Shown here: piece after piece, positions 10,055-23,393 of the stretch | Position numbering within the stretch: position 1 is the first letter of the stretch | Layout of the letters: each line of letters begins with the position of its first letter | Assembly: GCA_921293015.1 (NCBI GenBank) | Contig: OV121087.1 | Span: 942,501-1,006,500, forward strand | Length of the DNA stretch: 64,000 bases | Source: Phorcus lineatus | Taxonomy: Eukaryota > Mollusca > Gastropoda > Trochida > Trochidae | Reading direction: 5' to 3' | Program-made: the position numbers and the translations under genes | The notes under the pieces: generated by a model | What the model saw: the letters and a program-made list of their open reading frames with translations, nothing else | Told to the model about the DNA's origin: nothing | The model's database searches: none

Positions 10055-10578
10055 TAAGAGTACTTAGAATTATGATCATGTATCATGAGTAATTTACGTT
10101 GCCAAAACATGTCCTCCTCAGCCGGTATAAACGGCTCTGCTTGACGAGGTGAATTCCCTACCCAACTTCTAGTGAGGGTTTTCATTCTGCCGTCCATTAT
10201 TTGCCTGAAATCTTCAAATTGGGGTCCTCTTCGAATTTCAAGGTTTCGCTTCCAATTTACCCTGATGTTGGATTGTATGCCCATGCACATACTAAGCAGC
10301 GACTTAGCTGAGTATTCTGTACAATCCTCTTTCAGTACCTCGCAAACAAATCGGGACAACCAGTGGTTCAATTCCTTTGCCTCCATTATCTCCAAAGTTC
10401 TAATAACCTCCTTCTCCCCTTCTTGGTGTTTGTTATTGCGAGAGATCGCCCATGCGTTAAAAGAATTTACGGCCCATTTGTTTCTCTTCAGTGTATTTTT
10501 GGGTTCGGCCGAAAGAGCCATTTCTTCTAAGTATTTATCATTTACAGGTTGTTAAAATCTACCTTCTTGTGTTTCCAT
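10055..10578 (-). pseudogene. Crypton tyrosine recombinase, N-terminal segment (interrupted)
   Basis: The open frame 10521-10054 (155 aa) reads MALSAEPKNTLKRNKWAVNS, FNAWAISRNNK, then ELNHWLSRFVCEVLKED, KSLLSMCMGIQSNIR, then FRQIMDGRMKTLTRSWVGN and RQAEPFIPAEEDMFWQRKLL, matching the N-terminal core-binding region of Crypton/KIAA1958-type proteins. In-frame sequence continues upstream (METQEGRF, then TAA, then QPVNDKYLEE), so the true start was earlier and is now cut off by a stop. The frame runs into retrotransposon sequence just after KLLMIHDHNSK. About a dozen family codons between this end and the middle segment at 8362 appear lost at the insertion site. Confidence 0.85.
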
Positions 10579-10906
10579 AGTTTACTTCATTTCTAAAATG
10601 TCTTCGACTTCTTGGACAGCTTCAAGAAGTTCATCATCGATCCTAAGAAGCGAGTACTGGTGAAACCGCGTCTGCACGTGAAAAGCAAGTTTAGGTGTAG
10701 CTGTAGCAATGTAAGGAAACAGAGCGCACTGAAGCGTGTCACGGAGTCTCTTTGTAAATTTTTTTAGTTAAGTATTTAAAGTAAGTAAAGTTGATTCGTT
10801 CATGATTTTACAAAAACCAATGTGGTGTATGTGAAATAATGACCTCGACCTCGTGAACATCTGTGTTAACCATCTCGCTGATCGCTCTATCACAGATATT
10901 CACTCA
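10579..10906. other. Sequence upstream of the Crypton, no gene seen
   Basis: A minus-strand stretch at about 10590-10680 reads QYSLLRIDDELLEAVQEVED in frame with the Crypton, separated by stops, and may be a decayed part of its N-terminus. Otherwise no features. Confidence 0.3.
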
Positions 10907-12000
10907 GTCAGCGGTCATTATTTCAACCATAAACAAGGATGATAGTTACAAACTTACTCATCCAGCAAAGACTGTAATGAGAATTTTTATCATGTCGAGT
11001 GCAACCGTCAGTCTTTGTTGATCTTCCGATTAGAGACAGGAAACTAATATAGGTTTAAACAATCAGAGGCTCCAGTCATTTTATGTTCATAAAACGCAAC
11101 TTACCAAAAGGCACATGCCACAATGCATTTGCATTGTATCATTTCGAACGTTGCAGTATATATTTGATTCAGCTATTTTGTTACGTATGACGAAAAGTGA
11201 TACATAAATCACTCCACTCTGTTTAGATATTGTATATTTAGTGTGGTTATAAGCTGAATAAACAGGAAAAACATATTCCCTTCAGAGCTATCGATCATGC
11301 AAGTTGATATTGTGTTAGCCATAGTATCCTCGTGGGAGAACCTATTTGTTACTTGATACACAATTTGACGCAGATAAAAGAGATACTTTTCCCCTGATAG
11401 TTGAATTAAGAAGAATTCCATAAACATAAACAGTATATATCTCGATTCTTTGAAAACAAAGTAAAATCATTCTGTATTTGCAAATCGTCTTCTTTCCATT
11501 AGATCGTTATTAATGGCATTATTTCCTATAAGACGACTAAGTCAAAAGATGTTTTATTTTGATGAATTTTAACGTTAATACTCTGACACACTCGGTTCAT
11601 TCAGCTACTCATATTTTGAAATGAAAGGTTGATGATTTGACTGTATATATAAATCTTTAAGGAAATCATGACTGCATGCTTGGCTTGAAAATATGACTCC
11701 TAATATTTCACTGTATGTAGATACATTTTAACAAATATTTCAGTAAATGCCAATTTAATGGTTACATTATTTATATTACATCCAGTATCAAAAGTGGATT
11801 GTCCCCCACTTCATTCTAAAAACAGTAATGACGTATCTGGAAATACACTTTTAGATCAAATATCAAGTTTATGAATCGGTTATAAATCTCAACTCGTCAC
11901 AAATCTAAATTAAAATGTCAAAACATACCTCATGAATTGCAGAAAAACTACAAGATCCATCCAGTTGTCTTGGTAATATCATGAGATAAAAACAAAGAGG
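10907..12000. repeat. Segmental duplication block d, left copy (contains LINE-like fragment)
   Basis: Collinear with 20190-21720. Anchors include 'agcaaagactgtaat' (10963; 20230), 'gatattgtgttagccatagt' (11306; 20859), 'gacacactcggttcattca' (11583; 21163) and 'cgtcacaaatctaaatta' (11895; 21605). On the minus strand near 11325 a frame reads MANTISTCMID, resembling the start of the LINE frame at 27522-27965 (MANTISSFMII), so a piece of the same LINE family seems embedded. No intact gene. Confidence 0.8.
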
Positions 12001-15000
12001 GAAATCTAAATTCTTCCTTTGGACTCAATCCAAACAATTGTAGAGGAAATGGATTTATTAGTTCAACTCTATCAGTTTCTTTGACGGTTTTCTCATGAAG
12101 GCATTGTGTCTTTTATTTCTAACCTTTTCGATTACTTATACACCAGTTTACATTGAAATAATAACCAAATGCTTTTGCATTTCACGCCATGAGGAGCTCA
12201 TCGGTGGCTTCTTCTGTACGAGAGGGAATCCAAATGACGAGGAAAAAAAAGTCACCAGTCTCCGGTCAAATTGTTAGTGATATTCGGGGATAAGGTTTCA
12301 GTCTGACAGCTTTGTTTTTATACATGTATGTCTCTGAAATTCCTAACTTTTTCTCTGAATCTACATGTGAGTAAAACTAGATAATGTCATTAGTTTGCTT
12401 GTGTTATATTCCGTAATACCTTGTTAGTTGAGGAGATGCAATGTTGTTGAATAACTTCTATAAATGAGTCTTCTGACGTTTTAATTAATGGCATTGTTTA
12501 TTGCACCACTTCACACAACATTCATTTCTAAGGAATACTCTACGTACTGTTAACCATGTCTAAATGTTGTATGTATTAAAGAGGGTTGGAGTGGAAGTTA
12601 AAGGCGCTTGATGGGAAAAGGATTATTAAAACTAGGTTCTTTTTCAATCTTTTTGAATGTGGTTCCTACACCTACGAACTAATTATATAGTAGTAGTTTG
12701 TGTATGAGCTATAATATCAAAGCGCCCAACTTTACTGTTATTTGAATCTACATCAGAAGATATTTACACGAGTTAATTGTTCGGGTTTATGTCTTTCTTT
12801 TGAGTAACGGGATGATTTCGTCTGTCATCTGTCACATTGAAAGCAACAACAGCATTGTAGATATCTGCAAAAAGCCATTAAATGGCGTCTCTAAAACTAA
12901 ACTAGGCTCAAACAAACACCTAACTGTCGAATTTCTTATCTTATTTCCAATGCAAATATGCAAATGACTTGAACCCAAATATAATTATGTCAAAACTCCA
13001 ATGGATAGAGGGTAATGCACGAAAACCCTTCAAGGACGTCTCAAGTAATATCAGGTTTTCACCTTAGAATGATGAGCTATTTGATTTGATGGCAAGGCCC
13101 TACACGTACGTTGATTGAGTAAGAGCTTTATGCATCAGGATAGAATTACACATTCAAGAGACTTGCCTCCACCAACCAAAATTGAGCACTTATGAGAGAT
13201 AGTGGGTGGAAGCTTAGGATACACCATTCAAGTCTTGACGTTGAGTGCTTCAAGGAATTGATTTTCTAGATTGGTTGTTGTGAAGTGTAACTCGTTTTAT
13301 GTTGTATGGAAACAGAGCAACCTCTGCAATGTTTGATATTTGATATTCTGCACTTTACAGTGATTACAGTGCTGTGCTATATGAAAGTATCCTAAAGGAG
13401 CTAAGGAAGAATTATGAGTGCATTGAATGAACCAAATTATTTGGTATTGTGTAATTCAGCAAACCACGTCTATTGGCCCCCAAAAATGAAGATTAGTGGT
13501 TGGGACTGACTGGTAGAGGGACTCCCAACCAACTGAATATCTATTGATAATGTGTAGCACCAGGAAGACATTGATGCCAGTCACCTTGTGGAAGTTACGT
13601 CCTACTAGTCAGACAACGTGACTATAAAACACCAATTCAATAGATAAGTTGACATTGATTTACAAAAGTTTCTACTTGGTACGTTTTTGCACTACATTTA
13701 TTTGTAAATATGGTTTTGTACTTACTTTCTTCAATAGAAAAAAGTTTATATAAACATAACACACAACCTCTAAACAACACAGACGAAATAAATCTATAAA
13801 CTGGGATCAAACACCACTGTACATGTACACCTACAGACACATGAGCTTGAACAGCTTGTGATATACACTACCAAATCGTACTAACATTAATTTGAAAGAA
13901 TTACACTTGTATTATGAATAATGAATGAGCCATTAGTATATATATAAATATCCAATAACGTTTTGAGACAAACAGAAATGAACATATGGTCAATTGCGAA
14001 TAATGTTGTCTTTTTTATGATAAATGCGTTTTAAGTGTTTGACTATCACATTTAGTGTGTAAACTTAGTAAACTGTTTTGGTACCTTGTATCATACAGCC
14101 CACTGAGTTAGTTAATTCTCAAATTCAGTTTTTGTTTACAAATTTGTAAGGCATAATTAATGCTAGGATTTGATTTGATTAAGTTTTAGATTAATAATAT
14201 ACAATGTCTATGTAAGGTAGATTTTTAAATGATAATTATGCATGAATATATGAAGTTCTAAATTGATGTTGATTCTGTGATTATTTTGAGATGCAAGCTT
14301 GATGAATGTGACCCAACTCACCTGTAGCCCCTGTAGGATATTTATACAGCGGTGGAACTTGCCAACTGATTACACATTAATTGACATACTAATCATTATA
14401 TCTTTGTCATTATAATGAGACTTGATATTCAACATAATCTATTAACATTTGAACGGAATCCTTTACAGGGCGTGAGAATGAATTGAGTCTGAAAGTCTCC
14501 TGACGATGGATATTTCAAAGGCGTTTAAACTGAAATGTTCTAAATATACAACGTTACTTTTTGAAGGGAAATTTAATCTAAGATGTTCATAAAACTAAAA
14601 CCCCAATAGACTTGTCAATTATATTGTCAGACAAGGTTGCAGGTGTTCACCAGGCTTCGAGGATATTAGTCAATTAACACAGTGTAGGTGAAATTCAGTC
14701 AAGAGATTATCCAAGGATATCAGTTAAAAAGAACATTCTTGAAATTTATTTCTTACCTTGTTTCCTGTTCTTAACGAATGCTACAGGTGATAATAACATT
14801 TACAACTACATAAAAATAAGTTGTTCCTTTACATCATTTTCTGTCCTTTAAAATATACATGTTGGATGCATAGTCGGCAACTCGTGTAATTGTTGTTATC
14901 ATTTCTGTTTATATGTTGGCAATCTGTTGTTAATTGACGAATTCTCAAACACGTGCCAGGTTTGGAAAATATCTTCTTTCAGATAAGATAATAGTTACAA

Positions 15001-16984
15001 TAATTATAAAATTGCCAGCTCTCAATCACACTTTTTTCAGTCTGAAAAAAGTATATTTTGCAGCCCCCAGAAAGAAAGACAGGCATTCGAATTACAACAT
15101 ACAATATTTTCGCTGCCTTATGCTGACCATGGCATGAATGTTTATTTATGACGTTTACAGGAGACAACGGTCATATCAATTGCGAAATATACATAACACA
15201 TATAGAATGGTTACGACTTCAGTGTGCTGGCATTGGATCGATAGGTGGCCGTTAGGATTATTTCTCAAGTGGATCTTTGGAAAATGGCATTTACTGCAGA
15301 TTTATGTTGAGATTTCTGTCGGAAAGATGTCATTTATATTGTAATTAAGTCAATAAAGAGATAATCGGGGCAAATTAAACATAAGTGATAGGAAGGAGGC
15401 CGTCAAAAACATTTGTGTAGAGTTATTAGTGACATGGTATGCTGTGCAGATTAAGTAAGCCAGTGTTAGAAATTCATGTTATCAACATTGGCAAAGAACC
15501 AAAAAAGCAACAATACCTCTTTATCAAGTAGGATGTTGGGAATAGCAAAATGAAATACATATACATCAAATCATAAACAATATGTTAATAGTAGTGAGGA
15601 AAATTGCTTAATTTCTAATGAAAAAGAACATGGACTTGTAATACTAACATTAGAGGAGTATATACTTGAGTGGTAATAATAAAAGCCTTAGACTTTATTT
15701 GATTAAGTGTGGAGTGTACAGTGTGATTGGTAATACATTGAGGGTTTGGAACAAGTTTGGGTTTGTGGTACAATTTTGTAAACAATGAATTGGAGCTTTA
15801 GTTAGACGCATTGAGATTGAGTAGTACAATTGGAAGGGATCTGAGGCGTACATATTTATGAAGATGAAGATGAAGGTTGGATGGTGTAGGTGTTTATTGG
15901 TTGATTGGGATTCCAAGGATGAGCCTCCGACTGGAGTGAGTTGATGGATGGGGATTGGTAAGTTGGATTTGTGATAACTGTGTGTGTGTGTCAAGCCTTG
16001 GCATATGGTAGTAAAATGCTTTGATCACGTGTTATTTCAGATTACCCCCTTCGCAAGTCATGGCTTCTACGAATATCCTTGAGTGGCAATATTTGCTTTT
16101 AACTTTGCTTGCCTCCCATTACATGTTGTGGACTTTTTGTAGGAAGATGTTTTGGGATGAGCTTGTTGACTACGCATTTTTATTGATAGGCCACAGCGTT
16201 ACTCCGAAATATTGCTGTGCAAAATAACACTGAAATTGGCAAAGTTGAAACTGTTTGGGTGCAATTAATTGAGCATAATAATGGTAAAGTTTTGAAAACA
16301 ATTAACTATGTACTGCCATAATGTCTTACCAGGAAGTATATACTATTTTCAATATGACTTATCTAAAATGATTAACTAGTTTTTTGGAGAATGTTCTTCC
16401 TATGTTTAATGGGTTGTATTTCCTGAAACAGTAAGTACATAAAGAAGACAAAGATGGAATCGTTACCACTGGACAAAGTCCATTGTTGAAAATAATATAT
16501 GACTTTTATTTCGCAATGTGAAAAATGCAATTTTTATGAAAATAAATAAATGCATATATGTAGTATGAAAAATCAACTGAACATATCTTACCATTTATTT
16601 GAGAGAGTATTTTGACCACAAATAACAATTATTCTCCTTCATTGTTCATTCTGTATACCTTCGCTTGATTGTTACAATTTACAAGTGTAACCCTTAGGCA
16701 TCCTTCTGATAAAGAAAGAAGCTGGAAACCTATGGAAAATTATTGAAGTCTGTACAAGCTGGTTCATATACATATCGTATTTGACTAATAGATAGTAACA
16801 ACCGTAGTATTATAGAATTGGCTGTATTTTAATTTTGCTAAATTGTCACAATTTACAAAAGTCAAATGCAATATTTCGACATTCTTCTTAAGACACTAAA
16901 TTTAACAAAGATTCTAAAAAAAAAGTTCGGCAATATATCTTAAAATTAAACAGATATGTTTCAGGTTTTATTCTTTATGTTTTA
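12001..16984. other. Long AT-rich stretch without a supported gene
   Basis: No recognised gene, RNA or element. The ORFs here (60-99 aa) lack family features. A slightly GC-richer segment at 13100-13640 gives broken plus-strand peptides such as MSALNEPNYLVLCNSANHVY and HQEDIDASHLVEVTSY separated by stops, which may be a decayed coding relic I cannot name. A G/T-rich, A/C-poor strand segment at about 15690-15990 explains the 99-aa minus frame. Confidence 0.4.
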
Positions 16985-17830
16985 TCAATGGCATGTTAGC
17001 AATCATGCACACTCTGCTATGTATAAATAATTTGGAAACAGTTATGACAAAGATTAAATTGTATTCCTCAGAAGTCGTCGAAATTCGTACAAAGAAGTCT
17101 TGTGTCACCTAAGACCCATGCAATAATAGTTTCAATATTCCTTTTTAATGTACTAAAACATGAGAGGCCTGAACGATTTTGTTATATGCCATAAGCCCCA
17201 GGTTTTTTTTTATATTAATCATATAACAACAACTGCTTCCCATAAAGCACCAGCTTATGAATCTCCTCAGGGAGCCGAAATCTTGTAGACAGCTATTATG
17301 GGCACTTATTTCATAAATTGTAGGTTTAGTGACTCCATTGCCTTTAATATGAATCCACGGGGGTAATCAAGAAAAACTCTTTCAGAAGCTCTTAAAAGGT
17401 TAGACTCATTGGCCTAAAGATATTATTATTGGAAGATTTCTTGAGTCTGTGGCCCCTAAAATGATTACAGAAGAAACACTGTCAAATATGTCAAATATTT
17501 TGGCTCTATTCTCCAGAAAAAAGAGAGAATTAGTGAATTCTTGTATGTAAAATTGACAGACGAGAATTTGGCTTGCATATTTGTTAACCTCTTGGGTTCT
17601 TTTGAAGGCCACAAGGGCCACTTTATAAAAGCTAATGTTGAAATCATCTTAAGCCTTAGAGACCCTAAGATGTGAACACCTCAACCTAAAATATAGGTTG
17701 TAGAGTTAATAATCCCCTGATCCTAAACAAAATCTATCTTAAAGAAGACCACCGGTTTCATACTTCCTAGTCTTTATGTTAGGTGTATACATAATGCTAA
17801 TTGAAAAATATAATACACTGCAGTTTTACC
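16985..17830. repeat. Segmental duplication block a, right copy
   Basis: Counterpart of 1-925, in the same orientation. It carries the same 'cttgtagacagctattatgg' landmark (about 17282) and 'ataaattgtaggttta' (about 17312). The 71-aa minus frame at 17406-17621 is not conserved in the left copy. Confidence 0.75.
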
Positions 17831-18849
17831 AGACTTCATTAATAAACTGTCATTGTTCAGACTGCGATGTGCTTGATTGCACAAATCAATTAAAATGAAC
17901 ATTTTAATTGATATTCGTCCTCTTTAGTCGACTTTAATAGGCCACAATATTTGACCAAAACAAGAAGACATGAGGTTAAGGTGTTAGGGCTACAATAATG
18001 TAGTTGTTTTTATTCATCCCAGGCTACCAAGACTTACATTGTGTAGATAGAATGCAAGTGTGTGGTCTTTGTCATAACAATAATATCTAAGTATATCTAT
18101 CATATCGTAGTCTAATTGCCTGATTACTTAAAGAGCATCTGTCAAAGTTGAAATCAGTACTGCTTAAGTGTCAAAGTATTCTCAAATTGCCTGATGAAGC
18201 CAGGGTTCTTTTGAGGAAAATCATGGTTAGAGATGGCAAATCAAATCAACATGCACACAAGTCTGTTATTGACAATCTTTCGGACAGTGTATCCTGCGGC
18301 TCTCTGATAATCAACTGTCCCGTATTTGTCCATAGATAATTCAAATAAACGCCTCACTTGATGTCTGTTGTTAACGAATCTTTTGTTTGCAGTAATCACA
18401 TCTCTTCTGCATTATTCTTGAACAAGAAACATAATTAAACTGTCCTGTCTCGGTAAAAGTTATGATTTAGGAATATTATAAGAGGCTTATATTCACAAAC
18501 ATAATTCAAGAAAAAAAATATGTTGGTTTAGTCCTTATTTTTTTCTATTTTTCACTACAGAGTCCTTGGGTTCAACTTTGTTGAACAATGAACTCAAAAG
18601 GTCATGTTACTGTTATAAAGGCAAAATAAAATCACTTATTGACTCTTTTGGTTACAAGTAAAATTTTCAAGAAATCATGTGCATTCTCAGTGATACTTTC
18701 TGATATCCACAGCATGGGCGTGGTTAAGTTGACTTCAAAAAGCTACAATTTGAATGGACAACAATATGGTAACTATATTCAAGTTAGAATTATATGCATT
18801 CAAAATCTTCTTACAGGAAAATGTTAATATTTACCTTTAGCATATCTTT
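17831..18849. other. Spacer between duplicated blocks a and b; one perfect palindrome
   Basis: Contains a 13-bp perfect inverted repeat with a 2-nt loop (ATCAATTAAAATG at 17885-17897; complement at 17900-17912). A 63-aa plus frame at 18148-18339 (MKSVLLKCQSILKLPDEARV...) has a protein-like composition but no family I recognise. The left copy's equivalent spacer is about 3.4 kb longer. Confidence 0.4.
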
Positions 18850-19870
18850 GTGACTTTAATGAAGGCGACTTTCGAAACATGTTGGGCCCGATTTAAAAGA
18901 TAAAACAATAGTTTCATTGCATTTACATTTTTTCCTATAGATTCCAAATATGAATTTAGAATGAAATTGTCACGTGCCATCATATTATCATTGCCCTCTA
19001 TTTCTTCACACATATACTAAACATCCATACCAAAGTGATAGTAAACAGTACAGCATTCCTTGTACAGACCTATATATCATATGTTCTTTCCAAGGTAATA
19101 AACTGCATTTAATGGAATATGTTTCTCTTATTCTTCCTAAATGATTTATCAGTTGAAGTATGTCATCCATCAAATAAGGGAAATCCCTGCCTCAAATGAT
19201 AGCTTATATAAAATATTTACGACAGATAATTTATGGTACTCCCGGGACTTAGCAATATTTATGGCAGAGATTAAATGTCATTCCTCGGATGATACAGGAT
19301 CTATACAAAACAAGAAGAACTTTTGTCAAACAAATAGTCCATCTGGGACAAATGCGATGACATTAAAACTTGTTTTCGATTTTCGGCTTTTACGAAAGCT
19401 ATTGTTAGAAAATGGCGCCTGACAATCGTCCAGACAGACATTAAGTTTTAACACAAATAATTTCACATCAACCGTTAGTGCACCAGTTGCCCTAGCGATC
19501 TGAAATTGCTTGAATCAATGTTCATTATAAAAACTATGTTCAGACCATTACCCTTGATAATGATTACAGGAGCTACTCCTATTTCAACTACTGTTTCATT
19601 TATCCTTAAGGAATAAAATACTCTTTAATTGGAGGAATAAGTTCTTTTTTTTCTTCAAAACTGTAATGTAATGTACAGAGTTTTTGGCAGACACAGATGA
19701 CATATTCCATATATTGTTAACAACGCAAAATATTATAGACTCAGAAGCTAAGCCCTCTAAATTCCATTTCCTCTTGATGCATAGCAATAGGGAAACCTTA
19801 AATAGTTTAATGTATGATTCAACACTTTAAGATGATAATATATGTCAAAGCTTCGAAGATAATCTTTGGT
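18850..19870. repeat. Segmental duplication block b, right copy
   Basis: Counterpart of 5385-6445, same orientation. The 93-aa plus frame at 19141-19422 lies within it. Its equivalent on the left is split by frame changes, so it is probably not a conserved gene. Confidence 0.8.
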
Positions 19871-20189
19871 TGATATAGGGAACTTTGAGTATTTAGAAAA
19901 TTAGGGATAACTATAATCAAATCTTGCTGTTTTTAGTTTTATCCACATTCACTCAAATAAACTTTGAGATGAATATCTCAAAATAATATTTCCAAAAAAA
20001 AGGATTTTATTTTATGATATATGTGCGTCCAAATCGTTTGGCATTTATTATAAGTTAAATGACTAAACATATTTCATGAAAAACGGACTACATATATTAT
20101 TTCTTCCATGATTAACATGACGTAAGTAGTGTGTGTGTTAGCAGCATCCTTGCTTATAGTATATTTTTCAATAGCCTAGTGTCACTAAA

Positions 20190-21720
20190 TATCTATGACC
20201 AAGGATGATTGTAAGGCACTTACTCATCAAGCAAAGACTGTAATCAGAAATGTGGTCATGTCAAGTGCAACTGTTAGTCCTTTGTTGATTCCCCAATTAG
20301 ACATCCAGACAGGAAAACTGTCACAAGCATAGTTAACGGGAAATATTGAAACAGTTGTTCGGGAAGTTCATTAGACTTAGTGCCTGAACATAAAACATCC
20401 CACTGGTATTTCATGCATCGTGGTGTAGATGTTCCCTCAACTTCCCTGTAATAATCCATAAGGTGAGTCTGTCTATAAAATATCAAGTCTGAATGGCAGG
20501 AGGTCACTTGACACTACTCCTATTGATTAGCGCTGAGTGATAGTTTCTACCTGATTTCAATAAAATTGCAATGTAATGGTAGTCTATACAAAATTGCGAA
20601 ATTTGTGCATTTCCCCAATCATTTAGTGTTTTAGCTAGCCTGTGCTACTCCCTTGCTTCCAAATCGAGACAAATTCTGTCATTTCATATTCATGAAGATA
20701 ATGTAGTAATTTGACGTACATTAAGAGATCAAAAGGCACATGCCATATTGCAATTGCATTGTACCAATTCGAACATTTAATTCAGTAACTTTAGTATGGT
20801 TATAAACAGAATAAATAGGAAAAACGTATTCCCAATACAGCTATCAGTCATATAAGTTGATATTGTGTTAGCCATAGTATGCTCGTGGGATAACCTGTTT
20901 GTTACTTGATACATAATTTGACGTAGATAAAAGATTTTCCCTTGATGGTTAAATTAAGAAGAAGTTTTATATATAAGACGTCTGTATCGAATCTTCAGAT
21001 ACAAAGTAAAATCTATTCAGTATTTGAAACATTGTCTTCTCTCCTTTGTATAGTTATTAATATCACACTTTCGTAATGTCATACTTTTGTAAAAACGACT
21101 TTCTCAAAATATTTTTTAGAGAAATTTAGCTTTATTATTTAGGAAACGAAATCCACTGTGAGACACTCGGTTCATTCAACTACTCATTCTGAAGAGAAAA
21201 TATTGATAACGCCTCCTTTACGCACCATGAATGTGATCTATAATATGCTGCCTGTCAATTCAATGAAGAATACAGACAACACGAATGGTATGCACCCATT
21301 TTCTCTTCATTGATATTTGTAACTAGATCTAAGATTGAACATCTGACTGCATCTGTGAATCTCTAATGAAACCATGATAGCATGCATTGCCTTCAAGAAT
21401 AACTCTTTATATTTGGCTATATGTTAGTAAATTCTAACAAATATGTCAGTAATTGCCCCTTTGGTGGTTACGTAAATTTTGTTATAACCAGTATCCTGTT
21501 GAGAGTGGATTTCTTTCAATTCGTGCCAAAAATAATAACTTCTCATTTAGAAATGTAAACGTAACTCAAATATCAAGTTTATGAATCAGTAATGAATCTC
21601 AAGTCGTCACAAATCTAAATTAAAATGTCAAGACTTATCTCATGAATTGCAAAGAAGGTTCCTGATCCATGCAGTTATCTTGGTAATGTCACGAGATAAA
21701 AATGAACACAATGGCTTTTA
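20190..21720. repeat. Segmental duplication block d, right copy
   Basis: Counterpart of 10907-12000, same orientation, about 400 bp longer; the extra length is mostly around 20300-20700 and 21190-21340. It lies only about 320 bp after block b, whereas on the left about 4.4 kb containing the Crypton and CR1 intervene. Confidence 0.8.
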
Positions 21721-23393
21721 AGACAGAATGATTCCACTTTAAATCTTTCTTTTGCAGTTTGAAATGAAGGAAGTTTTCGTAATTTGGTTTCCAAGGGAAC
21801 TTCACATACGTCAATTACTTTAAAAACTAGTTGTAACAAACTTGGCAAGCGTTTATAGTTTCAATGTAGCAGTTAATTGATAACTCTATTCAATTGCTAT
21901 TTTGGAGAGTTTCGGAAGCGGTAGTTTTGGAGGTATGCTAATTTTGTCTTCAAGTTACTATTTTTATCACGTTCTCTAATAAGGTTGCATAACATAAATG
22001 AACTCGTGGAATATACGATAACCTGTATTCATAATGATACCATTACATGAAAACTTTCAGGGCTCTATTCAAAACAAAAAATAACAAAAATATTTTGTCC
22101 ACTTTACATAAAGGCAAGGATGAATCGTTCCTCTTTTAAAGTGTTTCATGACATACCGAATACATTTTTTTCCCACAGTTGTAGTGCAAGTAATAAAATC
22201 CTAAACTTACCTTTGTTCTGTTAATATGCGCCGTTTACAATTTATGCTAAAGTAGATTTCACTTGTGTGTAATTGATAATATTTTCCCCATTGATTAAAA
22301 CTGGTCCTTACCGTTTCCCCGGGGCGGTGCAGCCCACACAAAAGCACTCATTGACCGACCTGAAGAAGTTGTTGGACCCTTACTGTTTCACAATGGGCTA
22401 AACTTTTGCGAAGTTAAATTGTGACATTTTAATTGATCACTTTCACTTAATGATGACTGGTCCATCATTCTCTGATAGTTAAGTGTCTCTAAAGGCTTCA
22501 ATTGATCAATTTATTTTCTTCCAAAATGGTTTTGCCAGATGTGACCATTTCTATGTTTAATTTTCATAATTGTTTGAAAATAGCTTAATATGATCTAATT
22601 GATAAAGCGACAAAAGTGTATCGAATAGGAACAACATGTTTTTGCACATGAAACAATCATTTTATAATAAAGTTAATTCTACTATTAAATATGTTCCATC
22701 TGACCATTCTACAGTTTCTTTGCAAATCACGTTTTTAACATAACCCATCTTTAAAATATTTATCACTATCTAAACATTTTTTATTTTTCATGTACAAATT
22801 CTTTGTCAGTCATTTCTTCAACATATCTTTAAGAATCTACAGCAATTTCTATTTTGCAAGTTATGTTACAAATTAAAGATGATACTGTTCATACATAAAA
22901 AGTAACAAGCAGTAACTGCTTTTACAAATTCTAGGACTATTTTTGAATAGGCAGTGGATAGCAAATCATCATCCATCCTTCCAAGTACAGAGTGTTTCAA
23001 CAAATTGATTTTTTTCAAATTATATGTGTTGATGTATAACATGTTTTATAAAAATTTGGAAGCAAGGCAATTTTTTATATATAACAATTTTTACTGAAAT
23101 AGTTCTTTGTACATGTCTCGTTATATATAGTCTTGCTTTGCTGCATAAAACTATCCCAAGGAATATCATGTTTGCGTCTAAATGCACAAACTCCTTTCAT
23201 AAACCTTTCACTTGAATGAAGGTTTGACAATAAGAATGATCTGAAAGAGAAACTGTCATTCAAGTGAATACTGATCATCTGTGATCACATGAATCTCCTG
23301 TAAGCCAGACAAACTGTGGAAATTAGATCACCATAGCTAGACAAACTGACAAATGAATTCAAAATCCATAAATAAGGTTACATCGATTTACTT
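21721..23393. other. AT-rich sequence; includes right copy of block c
   Basis: 22430-22580 resembles 3110-3250 (see that entry). A short GC-rich patch 'ccccggggcggtgcagccc' lies at about 22317-22335 just upstream. No gene is supported. Confidence 0.4.

Noticed and set aside
9815-10057. Plus-strand 80-aa ORF
   Set aside because: Antisense shadow of the reverse transcriptase frame.
10172-10555. Plus-strand 127-aa ORF
   Set aside because: Antisense shadow of the Crypton N-terminal segment, whose peptide matches a known family.
15695-15994. 99-aa minus-strand ORF as a gene
   Set aside because: Composition is His/Pro/Thr-rich due to local strand bias; no start context, splice sites or family.
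18148-18339. 63-aa ORF with protein-like composition
   Set aside because: No domain recognised, no adjacent exons, and no duplicate copy to test conservation; left as unknown.
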